DNA of 32,693 nucleotides from Planctomycetota bacterium. GTDB taxonomy: Bacteria > Planctomycetota > Planctomycetia > Pirellulales > Pirellulaceae. Location of the stretch: the NCBI GenBank assembly GCA_027619595.1, contig JAQCHP010000048.1, forward strand, positions 1 through 32,693, in the 5' to 3' direction. Below, piece by piece: positions 1 through 8,915 of the stretch (position 1 is the first letter of the stretch; each line of letters starts with the position of its first letter). The notes under the pieces were generated by a model. That model did not search any database, was not told where the DNA came from, and saw nothing but the letters and a program-made list of their open reading frames with translations. The translations under genes were made by a program, and so were the position numbers.

Positions 1-119
1 TCGCCCTGTATCACAACCTCGGAGCACTACCCGAAAGGAAATTTACCCACGAATTCTTCTGAAGAGGCAGAAAAGTAGGTCATAACCAGGCAGAAGGGAA
101 ACCGGAAATTTTTACAGCC

Positions 120-326
120 TTAGTTTGCCTCACCTTTGTGTCGAGCCGCAGCCAACTGCTGCGACCGTGTCAGGCTGTCGGCGGTGACACGTGCGAACGC
201 TTGGGCAGCCATCACGGTAAAAAAGACTACCACCAGAACAACGCACCCTCGATACAAGACGATCTCCGGATCTGCGTCACAGACAACATTCCAAAGAGTC
301 GCCACGGCGGCCGCCAAGAGGCTGCT
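120..326 (-). pseudogene. Possible tail of a small membrane-protein gene (remnant)
   Basis: Read leftward, this stretch encodes about 66 residues ending in a normal stop at 120-122. It contains a strongly hydrophobic segment ([20 protein letters not shown]) followed by a short polar tail, which looks like the membrane-spanning end of a small protein. Upstream of about 326 the same frame runs into the antisense of the sigma-54 activator fragment, so the natural start is missing. I do not recognise the family. The hydrophobic pattern and the abrupt join to an unrelated gene on the other strand make it look like a displaced gene end, but it could be chance, so confidence is low. Confidence 0.35.
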
Positions 327-330
327 CAAA

Positions 331-1077
331 CCGGACCAATTGGCGGAAAGCGAGCTATTTGGACATGTTGAAGGGGCCTTTACGGGCGCTGATCGCACAC
401 GGCTCGGTAGCTTTGAAGCGGCGCAACACGGAACACTTTTTCTCGACGAAATCAGCGAGATGTCGCGGGGACTCCAAGCAAAACTCCTACGAGTCCTCGA
501 AGCTGGCGAAATCCAACGGCTAGGCAGTGATCAGCGACAACATGTCGACGTGCGAGTCCTGGCGGCCACCAACCGCGACCTGCGAGTTGAGATCGACCGA
601 AAGCGATTTCGCGCAGATCTTTTTTACCGAATCAACGTTCTTCACATTCACTTGCCACCGTTACGAGAACGTCCTGAAGATATTCCGCCGCTCGTCGATT
701 TCTTCGTGCGGCAGTATCGACATGAGAGTGTCTCGGACGTCCAAGGGGTCGCACCTCAGGTTTTGGAAACGTTGATGGAATACCATTGGCCCGGCAACAT
801 CCGCGAACTGCGCAATGTAATCCATCGCGCTTGCATTCTGTGTAAGACAGGAGTCTTGCAGGTAGGCGACATCGCGACGAGAGAACTTAGCGATCGACCG
901 GCCGAATTGGGAGATTTTCGAGACTTAAGCCTGGCAGAAATGGAGCGTCGTGCGATTCGACACGCCTTGCGCAAACATGCCGGGAATAAGACGGCCGCCG
1001 CCCGTCATTTGGGAGTCACGTCCCGAACACTTCACAATAAGCTCAACCGCGATGTCGAGCTGCGCAAAGCTTCTTAG
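331..1077 (+). pseudogene. Sigma-54-dependent transcriptional activator, 5'-truncated
   Basis: This encodes the C-terminal two thirds of a bacterial enhancer-binding protein. Visible in order are the ESELFGH segment leading to the GAFTGA loop that contacts sigma-54, the Walker B region GTLFLDEI, the AAA+ sensor region (LAATNRDL), an arginine-finger-type segment ([11 protein letters not shown]), WPGNIREL, and a Fis-type helix-turn-helix ([20 protein letters not shown]). The Walker A loop and any receiver or sensor domain, which should lie just upstream, are absent. Homology starts abruptly at about 331, and the upstream frame is unrelated sequence. The frame stays open to a TTG at 136, but that start has no ribosome binding site and its extra residues look like antisense of another gene. 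Without Walker A the product could not hydrolyse ATP normally, so it is called a broken gene. The family assignment is firm. Confidence 0.85.
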
Positions 1078-1117
1078 TCGATCCGGAGCCACGATCACCC
1101 ACGGCGCTCGGTCTGGA

Positions 1118-2560
1118 TCAGTCTGGTAGCCCTTCGTCCGTTGGTTCGGTCAACCACGCTGTCAGTACAACTCCCACCAAACAATAGACTCCGGCAACTG
1201 CGGCGCCGACCAGCGCAATTTTCGCGGGATTCGGCGGAGTGGCAGCGGCAAACGTCAACGTGAACCAAGCAGCCGCCGTACCCAAGATGCGTCCGCCAAT
1301 ATTCGCGGCAAAACTTTCGCCCGTCCCGCGCAAATGAAGAGGAAAAACTCGCGGAATATAGTTTCCCCAGAAACTAAATTGCCCTACTACGATCAACCCG
1401 ACCACAAACGCTCCCATTTTGATCATGGTCAGGGAGCCCTCGTCGCCCAGCGAGCGGCTAATCCACCAAAAGAACGCCGGTACGATGAGGAGTGACGGAA
1501 TTTGAAACAGTCGCAAGAGAGCACGTCGGCTGACGATCTTGACCGCCAAAAACGCCAGCAAGAATCTTCCGCAAAGACCGCCGATCTCTTGCAAGATCGT
1601 TACTTTTGCCACGGCTTCATCACTCGCGTTACGCGCGATCTGTTTCAATTTCGCTTCTGGAGGCAGAGCAGACTGGTTCTTTTCTGCGACAGACACGACA
1701 AGATCGGCAGCCGCTTTTGCTTCCGCCTTGATCTGAGCGTGGCCCGAAAGAATCTGAGGCAGTTGTTGAATCGCGCCAAACGCCATTCCATAGCTCGCTC
1801 CAAAAATCAAGGTCGTCATCATGGTGGTGCGCGCAAGTTGCGGACTAAAAAGGGCGGCGATACTGGGCCGCTTGAGCGACCCCGACTCACGTTTTTTCTG
1901 CCATTGGGGCGATTCCGGCAGAAATGGGCGAATGATGATCAAAGGGAGCGCTGGAATCACACCCGAAATGAGAGTATAGCGCCAAGCTTCGTGTCCGCCC
2001 TGGATCGCGGGTAGGTAATTGGCCCACTGCGCCGCCAACACGTTGGCAAATCCAACCAGCAGTCCACCAACGGACGAAAAAGCCTGCGTGTATCCGAGAA
2101 CCTTCTCTCGTTGCTCGCCGTCTTCAAACAATTCTGCGAGCCAAGCCACGGCCGCCACAAACTCGACACATACGCCGATAAAGACCAAACAACGGAAGAA
2201 AAGAAGCTGGTAAAGGTTCGTACTGCACCCTGCAGCGCCGGCCGCAAATGCATAGAGCAAGATGCTCCATGTCAGAACACTTCGCCGCCCGAGCCGATCG
2301 GTAAGATATCCACCCAACAGACCAAACAATCCACCAGCAATTGCAGGCACAAAAAACAACGTGCGCGCCCAAGCGTTATAAGCCGGTGAACCGGGGACCA
2401 ACAACGGAGCACCGTTTTCGCCTACGCCTCCCAAGGCAGCCAGAGCGGGCCTGATGATCAATGGGAGCATCAACAGTTCGTAGATATCGAATGCGAATCC
2501 GATCGATGCAATGGCACAGATTAGCCAGGTAACCGTGGTAAATGCATGCTTTTCCCGCAT
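1118..2560 (-). CDS. Major facilitator superfamily (MFS) transporter
   Basis: A 480-residue inner-membrane secondary transporter with about twelve hydrophobic segments. The MFS motif A between TM2 and TM3 is clear (GGYLTDRLGRR), and a PESPQW motif follows TM6, as in the sugar porter and aromatic-acid/metabolite:H+ symporter groups. The substrate cannot be read from sequence. Between TM7 and TM8, predicted periplasmic, lies an unusual hydrophilic Ala/Lys/Glu-rich insert of roughly 40-50 residues. The ATG start is preceded by an AGAGGCAGGGG purine run at a good distance. It lies 61 bp downstream of the beta-propeller gene on the same strand and could be co-transcribed with it. The 3' end faces the broken sigma-54 activator gene. 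Confidence 0.9.
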   Translation of the reverse strand: MREKHAFTTVTWLICAIASIGFAFDIYELLMLPLIIRPALAALGGVGENGAPLLVPGSPAYNAWARTLFFVPAIAGGLFGLLGGYLTDRLGRRSVLTWSILLYAFAAGAAGCSTNLYQLLFFRCLVFIGVCVEFVAAVAWLAELFEDGEQREKVLGYTQAFSSVGGLLVGFANVLAAQWANYLPAIQGGHEAWRYTLISGVIPALPLIIIRPFLPESPQWQKKRESGSLKRPSIAALFSPQLARTTMMTTLIFGASYGMAFGAIQQLPQILSGHAQIKAEAKAAADLVVSVAEKNQSALPPEAKLKQIARNASDEAVAKVTILQEIGGLCGRFLLAFLAVKIVSRRALLRLFQIPSLLIVPAFFWWISRSLGDEGSLTMIKMGAFVVGLIVVGQFSFWGNYIPRVFPLHLRGTGESFAANIGGRILGTAAAWFTLTFAAATPPNPAKIALVGAAVAGVYCLVGVVLTAWLTEPTDEGLPD

Positions 2561-2621
2561 TAATGCGCCCCTGCCTCTTTAAGATTTGGTCCGAAGTTAA
2601 AGTTAATTGCCAAAACCGTGT

Positions 2622-4307
2622 CTATTCCTTTGCAGGCACATCGGCCGACTCGCCATCTTGAATCGAATACAATCGATTGCGATTGGCGATAAACAGGGTG
2701 TTCCCGGCGACAACGGGTGTGGTATAGACGGCACTTCCCATATTGATCTCTGCCAACAGGTCTTTGTCAGCGGCAAGTTTAAAAATGGAAATGTCGCCGT
2801 CTTCGTCGCCAATGTATACTTTGCCTTCGACGATCAGGGGTGACGCCCAGGACGCGGCCAACATATCGTGCGTCCAATGGGCCTTTCCCGATTTCGCATC
2901 CAGGCAATGAAACAACCCACTGAAATCAGCAATAAACAACAATCCCTTGTCGATCGCTACGGTTCCACAGCTACGATGCATGGTCGTTTCAAATTCGTTT
3001 GGATCGCTGCCGACATAGTGCCAGACGGCGGCTGAGTTCTTATTGTCCCGTTCCAAGTCACCGTCTTTCGCAACTAAAGCTTGTAATCGCTTGTGGGGGA
3101 CTGGCTGCTTCGGATCTTTGGCGTTGTACACGATTGTAGGGCTGACGTCTCCACGTTTCGTTGGATCAATACACCAAAGATGTCCTGGACCTTCTCCGTG
3201 TTCGGGATCCTCACCTACCGCTACATACACGAGATCGTCGTAGATCACGGGTGTGGCAATGATATGATTGCGAGTGGCCAATCCACCCAATACATACAGC
3301 GAATCCTTGGGGTTGCAATCAAACTTCCAAAGCAGTTTCGACTTACCATTCTCACCGGCGGCGTCAAACGAATACAACCAACCATCTCCCCCACCGAAAA
3401 TAACTTGCTGCACGCCCCCCAATTTCGCCAGCGCAGGCGACGACCATTGACCGTGCAAGATGTTTTCGCCGGGCGAATTATCGGTCCAGAGCACTTTACC
3501 GTCTCGACGATCAACACAAATAAAACTAGGAGCTCTTGTTTCCGGAATTGTAATATGACTCTCGTCGACGCCGTTTCCGGTGCAAATAAACAAATGATCG
3601 CCCAGCGCCGTTAAGGAACAGCTACACATATTGTGCTGAGAAACGTTAAGTTCCTTCATCATATTCAATTTCCAAACAACATCGGCCTCGGTCTCGGTCG
3701 CGTTGGCTTCGTCGGCAACCGGTCCATCGTTCTCTCCATCGCGAAAGCCTTCCGTATCCAAACAAAGAACCTCGCCGCGATTCGTGACGTACCACAATCG
3801 GTCGCCATCGACCAAGGGGGCTGCGCAAACTCCTTGATGTGGCCAATCGTGCACCCGCCCCGTGGAAAGTTTTTCGTTCGAGTGCTGCCACAGAAATCGC
3901 CCCGACTCCTGGTCAATACATAAGAGGACACCCAAATCAACCTTGTTCGGATAACGTTCGATATAGGCACCACCGTTGTTGGTCCCCACGTAGACCTTGC
4001 CATTGGCTACCACAGGATTACCGTAGGTTTCCGAACCCAAAGGGACTGACCAACGAATATTCTCACCCGCTTCAACGTCCCATCCTGTGGGAATATCCTT
4101 TCCAAAGGAGACGTTATTGCGGAGTGGCGAACCGCCCCACTGAGGCCAATCCCCTGGGCGAACCTGAAGCCCTTCGATGAACTTCAGCGATTGTTCCACA
4201 GCGGACGGCGGCTCAGCAGCTCCAGTGGGTCTTTCGCCCAAGTGACCCGCCAGCAATACCATAAAAATAAACGGACGATATCCCAAAAGAAAACGGCGCA
4301 ATTCCAT
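2622..4307 (-). CDS. Secreted PQQ-binding-like beta-propeller repeat protein
   Basis: A 561-residue protein with an N-terminal hydrophobic export signal (about residues 8-30, ending near GAAEPP). It then carries repeated blades of the type 'P(V/L)(V)xxGxVYxGxxxGxxxCxDxxxGxxxW', for example GNPVVANGKVYVGTNNG and ASPLIVEGKVYIGDEDG, with several D-x-x-(S/T)-G-(K/R) turns. This is the WD40-like PQQ/BamB propeller fold expanded in planctomycetes. Such proteins are often annotated as quinoprotein or BamB-like without proven enzymatic activity; I see no reason to claim PQQ binding or catalysis here. The ATG start has a GAGGA ribosome binding site 7 bases upstream. It is flanked by a second propeller gene upstream and an MFS transporter gene downstream on the same strand. 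Confidence 0.88.
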   Translation of the reverse strand: MELRRFLLGYRPFIFMVLLAGHLGERPTGAAEPPSAVEQSLKFIEGLQVRPGDWPQWGGSPLRNNVSFGKDIPTGWDVEAGENIRWSVPLGSETYGNPVVANGKVYVGTNNGGAYIERYPNKVDLGVLLCIDQESGRFLWQHSNEKLSTGRVHDWPHQGVCAAPLVDGDRLWYVTNRGEVLCLDTEGFRDGENDGPVADEANATETEADVVWKLNMMKELNVSQHNMCSCSLTALGDHLFICTGNGVDESHITIPETRAPSFICVDRRDGKVLWTDNSPGENILHGQWSSPALAKLGGVQQVIFGGGDGWLYSFDAAGENGKSKLLWKFDCNPKDSLYVLGGLATRNHIIATPVIYDDLVYVAVGEDPEHGEGPGHLWCIDPTKRGDVSPTIVYNAKDPKQPVPHKRLQALVAKDGDLERDNKNSAAVWHYVGSDPNEFETTMHRSCGTVAIDKGLLFIADFSGLFHCLDAKSGKAHWTHDMLAASWASPLIVEGKVYIGDEDGDISIFKLAADKDLLAEINMGSAVYTTPVVAGNTLFIANRNRLYSIQDGESADVPAKE

Positions 4308-4360
4308 GAAACAGTCCTCAGCAGATAATTTGATAATTGAAGTTCAGTTGCGGTGACACT

Positions 4361-4387
4361 GACGCGCCGTGAAACCGACGCGCCGTG
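4361..4387. repeat. Short direct repeat between the two propeller genes
   Basis: Two copies of GACGCGCCGTG, at 4361-4371 and 4377-4387, lie 16 bases apart in the short gap between the stop of the larger propeller gene and the start of the smaller one. They could be a slipped duplication or a tandem protein-binding site. Nothing else supports a role. Confidence 0.5.
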
Positions 4388-4399
4388 GCAAACGAGACG

Positions 4400-6604
4400 T
4401 TACGGATTCGGAGTTACTTCCACATTGTCAACGTAGAATTCTGCATCGGTAGCATTGCCAAACAGGCCAGGACTCCCCGTCACATTGGGCGTTTTGTCTG
4501 TCGCTTGGATCATCCACATCGATGGTTCTGCTCCCTCCCGAGGCCAGACCTTTCCTGACAATTGCACACCCTCCGACACGTTTTCAGCGCGCAACTTCAT
4601 GCGATACCACGTCCCCGACTTCCAGACAAAGGGTACCGTTTCCGCGAAACGCAATTGCAAACGTGAGGTCCAGGAACGGAGTTGCAGTTCTTGCGACGCC
4701 AACATGGCTAAAGTGTAACGTTGGTTGATCACGCCCATGTCTGGCAGTTGTCCAGCACGATCGGTCGCCATCACGTCGGCCTGCACCGTATAGCCCGACA
4801 TGCTGCTGCTTCCCATCCAACTTTGGCTGCGTGTCCCCTTGGGAATGGTACTGATCTTCACCAGTACTGGCTCTTTCTCCAGTAGCTTGGGCTGGTGACG
4901 GTAGGATGCGCCAATCCAGGTCGCTGGTACCTGATTGTTGGAAAAGTCGAATTTCCAAGGAAGAGGCGGAACGATTCTCACTCGATTCGAGCAAGCCAAG
5001 CCACCAGCACTAGCAGTAATCTTCGCAACACTCGCCACGGTCTCAGCCGGTGCATGAAAAATACCCGCTTGATCGACGGTCCCCGCTCCATCGACCGACA
5101 ACTCCGCTTTGACATCTTGAACGTACTGTCCAAGAGCGTTAAAGCCACGGACCGTGAGTTTTTGTTTTTCCGAAGACTTCACCAACAATTCCACCGGAAC
5201 CAATTGAAGTTGTGTAATTTTCTGATCGTTCCGAACAGGTGATTCCGGCAGAGACTTGGGCGAGTCGGTGTGCTCCACGATCGGGCTCTTGTTGCCGATG
5301 CAGTAGAGCGCAACATTCGTGGGGAGGTAAATCCTTCCATTGGCGATGGTGGGGGAACCAAGAATCTCCTCTGAGTTCAATCGCAATTGATGAACAACGT
5401 CGACTCCTTGTTCCGTTGGACGCAGTACATACCACCGGCCAGTTGCTTCCCCCACGAATATTTTCCCATCTCCGTAGACCATACTGCCAAACATGATCCG
5501 ACCGAGCTTTTTCTTGGCGATTTCTTTTCCGGTCTTTGCGTCGACGATCCAGAGCGTGCCGCCATCGTCGACGGCATAAATGCGTCCATCGATCCACATC
5601 GGCTGGCAACGTCCAACGGTCCTAGCCGGTATTTTCCAGGTGAGGGACTTTTCGGCAATATTTCCTTGCGTACGTCCGTCAAAGGCAAACATCGCCCCAA
5701 GAATTGTCGTGTCGGATGAATTCTGCTCACTATGTCCGCAAAAGATCATCGAGTCATGCACAAGCGGCATCGTATTGATGCCGCGCGGCGACGCATCGTA
5801 CTTCCAGATCACCTGACCGGTACGTGGCTGTAGCGCATAGACGGAACCATCGGAAGCGCCAAATACCATGGCAGCCTGCCCATTCAGTGTTGTGATGAAC
5901 GGAGTGCTATACGTCGTATCCTCGGGGCGGACGCGTGTACTAGCAATCCAGACGGGTACGCCCGTAAGCTTGTCGAAAGCGACCAGGCGATGTGCGGGGA
6001 CGGCATAGTCACCCCAACCGGTCATAACTCCGCTAATAATGACTAGGTCTTCGAAGACGATCGGCAGGTTCGTACGTCCCCCATAGGTGGACAACATCCC
6101 ATACTCTTCGCTCATCGAATGCGACCAAACTTGCTGGCCCGTCTTCGCATTCAAACATTGGAAAAGGCAGCCCAAACCGAGCGAGTAGACGTGTCCAGTC
6201 GCGGGATCACCCACGGCACTGGACCATCCCACGCGTTCGGCCGGCGCGTCTGACAAAAAGACGTTATTGACAGCTTCCCATAACAGCTCTCCGGTTTCCG
6301 CATGAATGCAGGCAACCTTTTCGCCTTCTTGCGTCGTTTCGGGAAACGCGCGACAGATCACGTAGACGCGACCATCCATCACAATCGGGGTCGAGCGAGT
6401 AGCAAATTCAGTTTTGCGCCATACCAAATTTTCGCCTTTGAGTGTCCAGTGATCGGGTAGGTTTTTCTCCCTGGAAACGCCATTTTGTTCGGGACCGCGC
6501 CAGTGCGGCCAATCGGCCGCTTCTGCTGCAATCGGTATCAGCAGGAACAAGAAAGTCTTCATACTTCGGATGAAGTACGTACGAGAAAAAAGGGACTGGG
6601 TCAT
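4400..6604 (-). CDS. Secreted PQQ-like beta-propeller protein with Ig-like and lectin-like C-terminal domains
   Basis: A 734-residue protein. The N terminus carries an export signal (MKTFLFLLIPIAAEA, residues 15-29), followed at once by the DWPHWRGPEQNGVSREKNLP block that opens many planctomycete outer-propeller proteins. Residues ~40-440 form PQQ-type blades. Residues ~465-550 resemble a bacterial Ig-like (BIG2-type) domain (VRGFNALGQ...ELSVDGAGTVDQAGIFHAP). Residues ~555-734 look like a concanavalin/LamG or DUF1080-type jelly roll, ending YVDNVEVTPNP. ATG at 6604 has an AAAGG ribosome binding site 5 bases upstream. ATG at 6562 would give a cleaner signal peptide but lacks one, so the first is preferred. 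It probably acts outside the inner membrane; its ligand is unknown. Confidence 0.87.
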   Translation of the reverse strand: MTQSLFSRTYFIRSMKTFLFLLIPIAAEAADWPHWRGPEQNGVSREKNLPDHWTLKGENLVWRKTEFATRSTPIVMDGRVYVICRAFPETTQEGEKVACIHAETGELLWEAVNNVFLSDAPAERVGWSSAVGDPATGHVYSLGLGCLFQCLNAKTGQQVWSHSMSEEYGMLSTYGGRTNLPIVFEDLVIISGVMTGWGDYAVPAHRLVAFDKLTGVPVWIASTRVRPEDTTYSTPFITTLNGQAAMVFGASDGSVYALQPRTGQVIWKYDASPRGINTMPLVHDSMIFCGHSEQNSSDTTILGAMFAFDGRTQGNIAEKSLTWKIPARTVGRCQPMWIDGRIYAVDDGGTLWIVDAKTGKEIAKKKLGRIMFGSMVYGDGKIFVGEATGRWYVLRPTEQGVDVVHQLRLNSEEILGSPTIANGRIYLPTNVALYCIGNKSPIVEHTDSPKSLPESPVRNDQKITQLQLVPVELLVKSSEKQKLTVRGFNALGQYVQDVKAELSVDGAGTVDQAGIFHAPAETVASVAKITASAGGLACSNRVRIVPPLPWKFDFSNNQVPATWIGASYRHQPKLLEKEPVLVKISTIPKGTRSQSWMGSSSMSGYTVQADVMATDRAGQLPDMGVINQRYTLAMLASQELQLRSWTSRLQLRFAETVPFVWKSGTWYRMKLRAENVSEGVQLSGKVWPREGAEPSMWMIQATDKTPNVTGSPGLFGNATDAEFYVDNVEVTPNP

Positions 6605-6714
6605 AACTGCCTTTCGAAAGCACGAGGTGGGAATCGCAGTATAACACGAGGGAGCGGGTTCAGCGAAGCTCCGACCGACAGTCAGAGCGGAGAATTAGCC
6701 TAGTTTCGCCAAAA

Positions 6715-7734
6715 TTATTGGGGGCTCCGCGGCGAATTGGGCAACGCCACATTCTCCGGAGGCGGGTAAACTGCGCCGGGTGTCACGGCCGCGTGTGCGT
6801 GGTCCTTCCAGAAGGTCACGAAGTCGCTTGCGGGCTGCGACACGGCAGGATCGAAGACAACTCGCCGCAGTTCCTCTTTCTGTTCATGAAAGCTCTCGAA
6901 GTCGCGGGGGTCATTTGGTCCTTCAATGGGAGCTGGCCGATCGTAAACCACGGTCGCACCATTCTTCCCGTCAAGGTGGTACTGTGAAAGTCCAACCACA
7001 CGGTCGCCCACATAAATGGCCTCGTTAAGTTCGTGCGTCACGATGAGCACGGTGTAAGGGGGCCGTTCGCCAGCGCGTTTAGCGGCGAGGTTCTCCTGGT
7101 ACAGATGCAACAGCATGACCTGCAAGTCTTCGCGGGTCGATTCATCTAATGCGCCAAAGGGCTCGTCGAGTAGTAGTATCTGTGGCTTCATCACTAAGCT
7201 CTGCGCCACAGCAACTCGCTGCCGCATTCCGCCCGACATCTGGTGGGGGTACTGCTGAGCCGCGGCAGTCAGTCCCACCTTTTCCAACATAGCGTAGGCA
7301 AGCTCGCGGTGGACCTTGCGTATCGATCGCCACCGAGGGTACATAAAAGCACGAAACGGAAGCGATGTCTCGTCCAACATCAATCCAAATGCAACATTGT
7401 CGAGTGCTGTGAGGAAGTCGTAGAGACCGTAGTGCTGATACACGATCCCCACATCGCGGTGGGGCCGTAAGACACGATGTCCATTGGTCCAGATTTCTCC
7501 CTGCCGTGGTGGGTGTGTCCCAAGAATAGCGCGAAGCAAGGTCGACTTACCGCAGCCGCTGGGTCCCACTAAAGCCACCATCTGACCGGGAGAAATCTGC
7601 AACGATACCTGATTCAATATTTTCTTCTCGCCGTACCAATGCGAGACATTCCGGACCTCCAACGCCCAACGGTCGTCCACCCCAGGCGTCGCGGCATCTC
7701 CGACAGATCCTGCCGCAGCTTTCTCGTCGATCAT
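6715..7734 (-). CDS. ABC transporter ATP-binding protein, NitT/TauT type
   Basis: A 339-residue ATPase resembling the nitrate/sulfonate/taurine importer group (TauB/SsuB/NrtD). All nucleotide-binding motifs are visible: Walker A GPSGCGKST (57-65), Q-loop VYQHYGLYDFLT (98-109), signature SGGMRQRVA (167-175), Walker B ILLLDEPFGALD (186-197) and the H-loop VTHELNEA (His235). Between Q-loop and signature there is an extra basic segment around residues 122-145. About 100 residues after the core form a charged C-terminal extension. No permease or binding-protein gene lies beside it, so the partner subunits must be elsewhere or have been lost. It follows the type II secretion F-like gene by only 15 bp, which suggests co-transcription. 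The start is supported by an AAAGGGTGG run upstream. Confidence 0.9.
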   Translation of the reverse strand: MIDEKAAAGSVGDAATPGVDDRWALEVRNVSHWYGEKKILNQVSLQISPGQMVALVGPSGCGKSTLLRAILGTHPPRQGEIWTNGHRVLRPHRDVGIVYQHYGLYDFLTALDNVAFGLMLDETSLPFRAFMYPRWRSIRKVHRELAYAMLEKVGLTAAAQQYPHQMSGGMRQRVAVAQSLVMKPQILLLDEPFGALDESTREDLQVMLLHLYQENLAAKRAGERPPYTVLIVTHELNEAIYVGDRVVGLSQYHLDGKNGATVVYDRPAPIEGPNDPRDFESFHEQKEELRRVVFDPAVSQPASDFVTFWKDHAHAAVTPGAVYPPPENVALPNSPRSPQ

Positions 7735-7749
7735 CCGGCCACCCTTTGC

Positions 7750-8799
7750 TTATTTCGGTATTAACTCGTTAATGGTTCCCAAGTAGGAAACGACGAAGAT
7801 ACGGAAAATCATGAAAATCAACAGCCCAGCCACGGCAAGCCAGGTAGCCACTGCTGCTGCGACCGCTACGACCGCCCAAGCCGATTTGGCTCGATCCTCG
7901 TAGCCCCGAGAAAGATGCTTCAGCGATTCAACCAACGTTCCGGTCAATTCACCGGTCTGCAACACCTGCACAAAATCGTCCGGAAAACCTTGTGTTTCCC
8001 GAAATGCTTCGTGCAACTCTTTACCCTGTCGCAGACGGTCGTCAATCTGCTGGGCAAAGCCTTGGTAATAAACATTGCCCGTGGTCTCCAACGTGGTTTT
8101 TGCGATGGTTCGCGACGCCATATCCGAGTCGGCAATCATCGCCATCGACCAAGTCATATGGGCCATGATTTGGGCGATGATGGCCTGACCCAGCAAGGGA
8201 ACTCGCAGCGCCAACCGCTGTACCTGTTGCCCAAACGCTCCTTCACCCGTGGCAAATTTCCAGGCCACCACGAAGGCGAAAACGATCACGCTCAATAGCC
8301 CGATGTAGATCAGGAGCCCTCGGGTCCCGACCAAACCGAAACCCAAAATATCGACATCCTGGCCAACCATTTGGCTGAGCGGCTGCATGGCCCAAATCAA
8401 AACGCCCACGATGAAGATGGCCGCCACCAGGTTGAACGCTGGCCAGAGAATCCCCATCAGATAGATCGACCGTAGCTTCACTAACCGATCGTAGTGGTCA
8501 GCCAGTTTGATCAGCACTTCCGGCAATTTCCCGCTTCGTTCCCCGACCCGGGCCATCGTCCGAAACAAGGCCGGAAAATAACGCCCTTGCGCCTGCACCG
8601 ACTCCCCAAACGACGTCCCTTGCTGCAGTCGATCGTGGACATTCCCCATAACCCGATTGTAGGTCCCCTGAGCGTAAGAGAACTCCTGTTCACAAACCCG
8701 GCGAATGTCCAAACCCGCGCGGAGCGCCATTCCCATGCGGCGGCTCACGACGGACAACGCACGTAAGCTAATTTTTTCGGTGGATAGATGTAGGCCCAT
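7750..8799 (-). CDS. Type II secretion system F-family membrane protein
   Basis: About 349 residues, close to the usual ~400 of the GspF/PilC platform proteins that anchor secretion or pilus assembly ATPases. Two T2SSF repeats are visible. The first runs from about LSLRALSVVSRRM-type residues to a hydrophobic pair (MGILWPAFNLVAAIFIVGVLIWAM). The second begins at RLALRVPLLGQAIIAQIMAHMTWSMAMI and ends in TWLAVAGLLIFMIFRIFVVSYLG. The motifs ARVGERSGKLPEVL and LQTGELTGTLVESL match the family GExxGxL turns. ATG at 8799 is preferred over an in-frame TTG at 8826 because neither has a clear ribosome binding site and ATG is the better codon. No other secretion genes are nearby, so it is an isolated copy. 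Confidence 0.87.
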   Translation of the reverse strand: MGLHLSTEKISLRALSVVSRRMGMALRAGLDIRRVCEQEFSYAQGTYNRVMGNVHDRLQQGTSFGESVQAQGRYFPALFRTMARVGERSGKLPEVLIKLADHYDRLVKLRSIYLMGILWPAFNLVAAIFIVGVLIWAMQPLSQMVGQDVDILGFGLVGTRGLLIYIGLLSVIVFAFVVAWKFATGEGAFGQQVQRLALRVPLLGQAIIAQIMAHMTWSMAMIADSDMASRTIAKTTLETTGNVYYQGFAQQIDDRLRQGKELHEAFRETQGFPDDFVQVLQTGELTGTLVESLKHLSRGYEDRAKSAWAVVAVAAAVATWLAVAGLLIFMIFRIFVVSYLGTINELIPK

Positions 8800-8915
8800 C
8801 AGCAGTCCCGAGGCAGTACGATTCAAGCAAATTTTTTCACCACAGCCTTATCCTGATTATCGTAGCCGCGTTGTGGCAGACAAGCCATGCCTTTAGAATC
8901 GCTCGGGGACAGACG

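Noticed and set aside
136-330. Upstream in-frame extension of the sigma-54 activator from a TTG
   Set aside because: No ribosome binding site, no homology to the expected Walker A region, and the stretch reads as a hydrophobic protein on the other strand.
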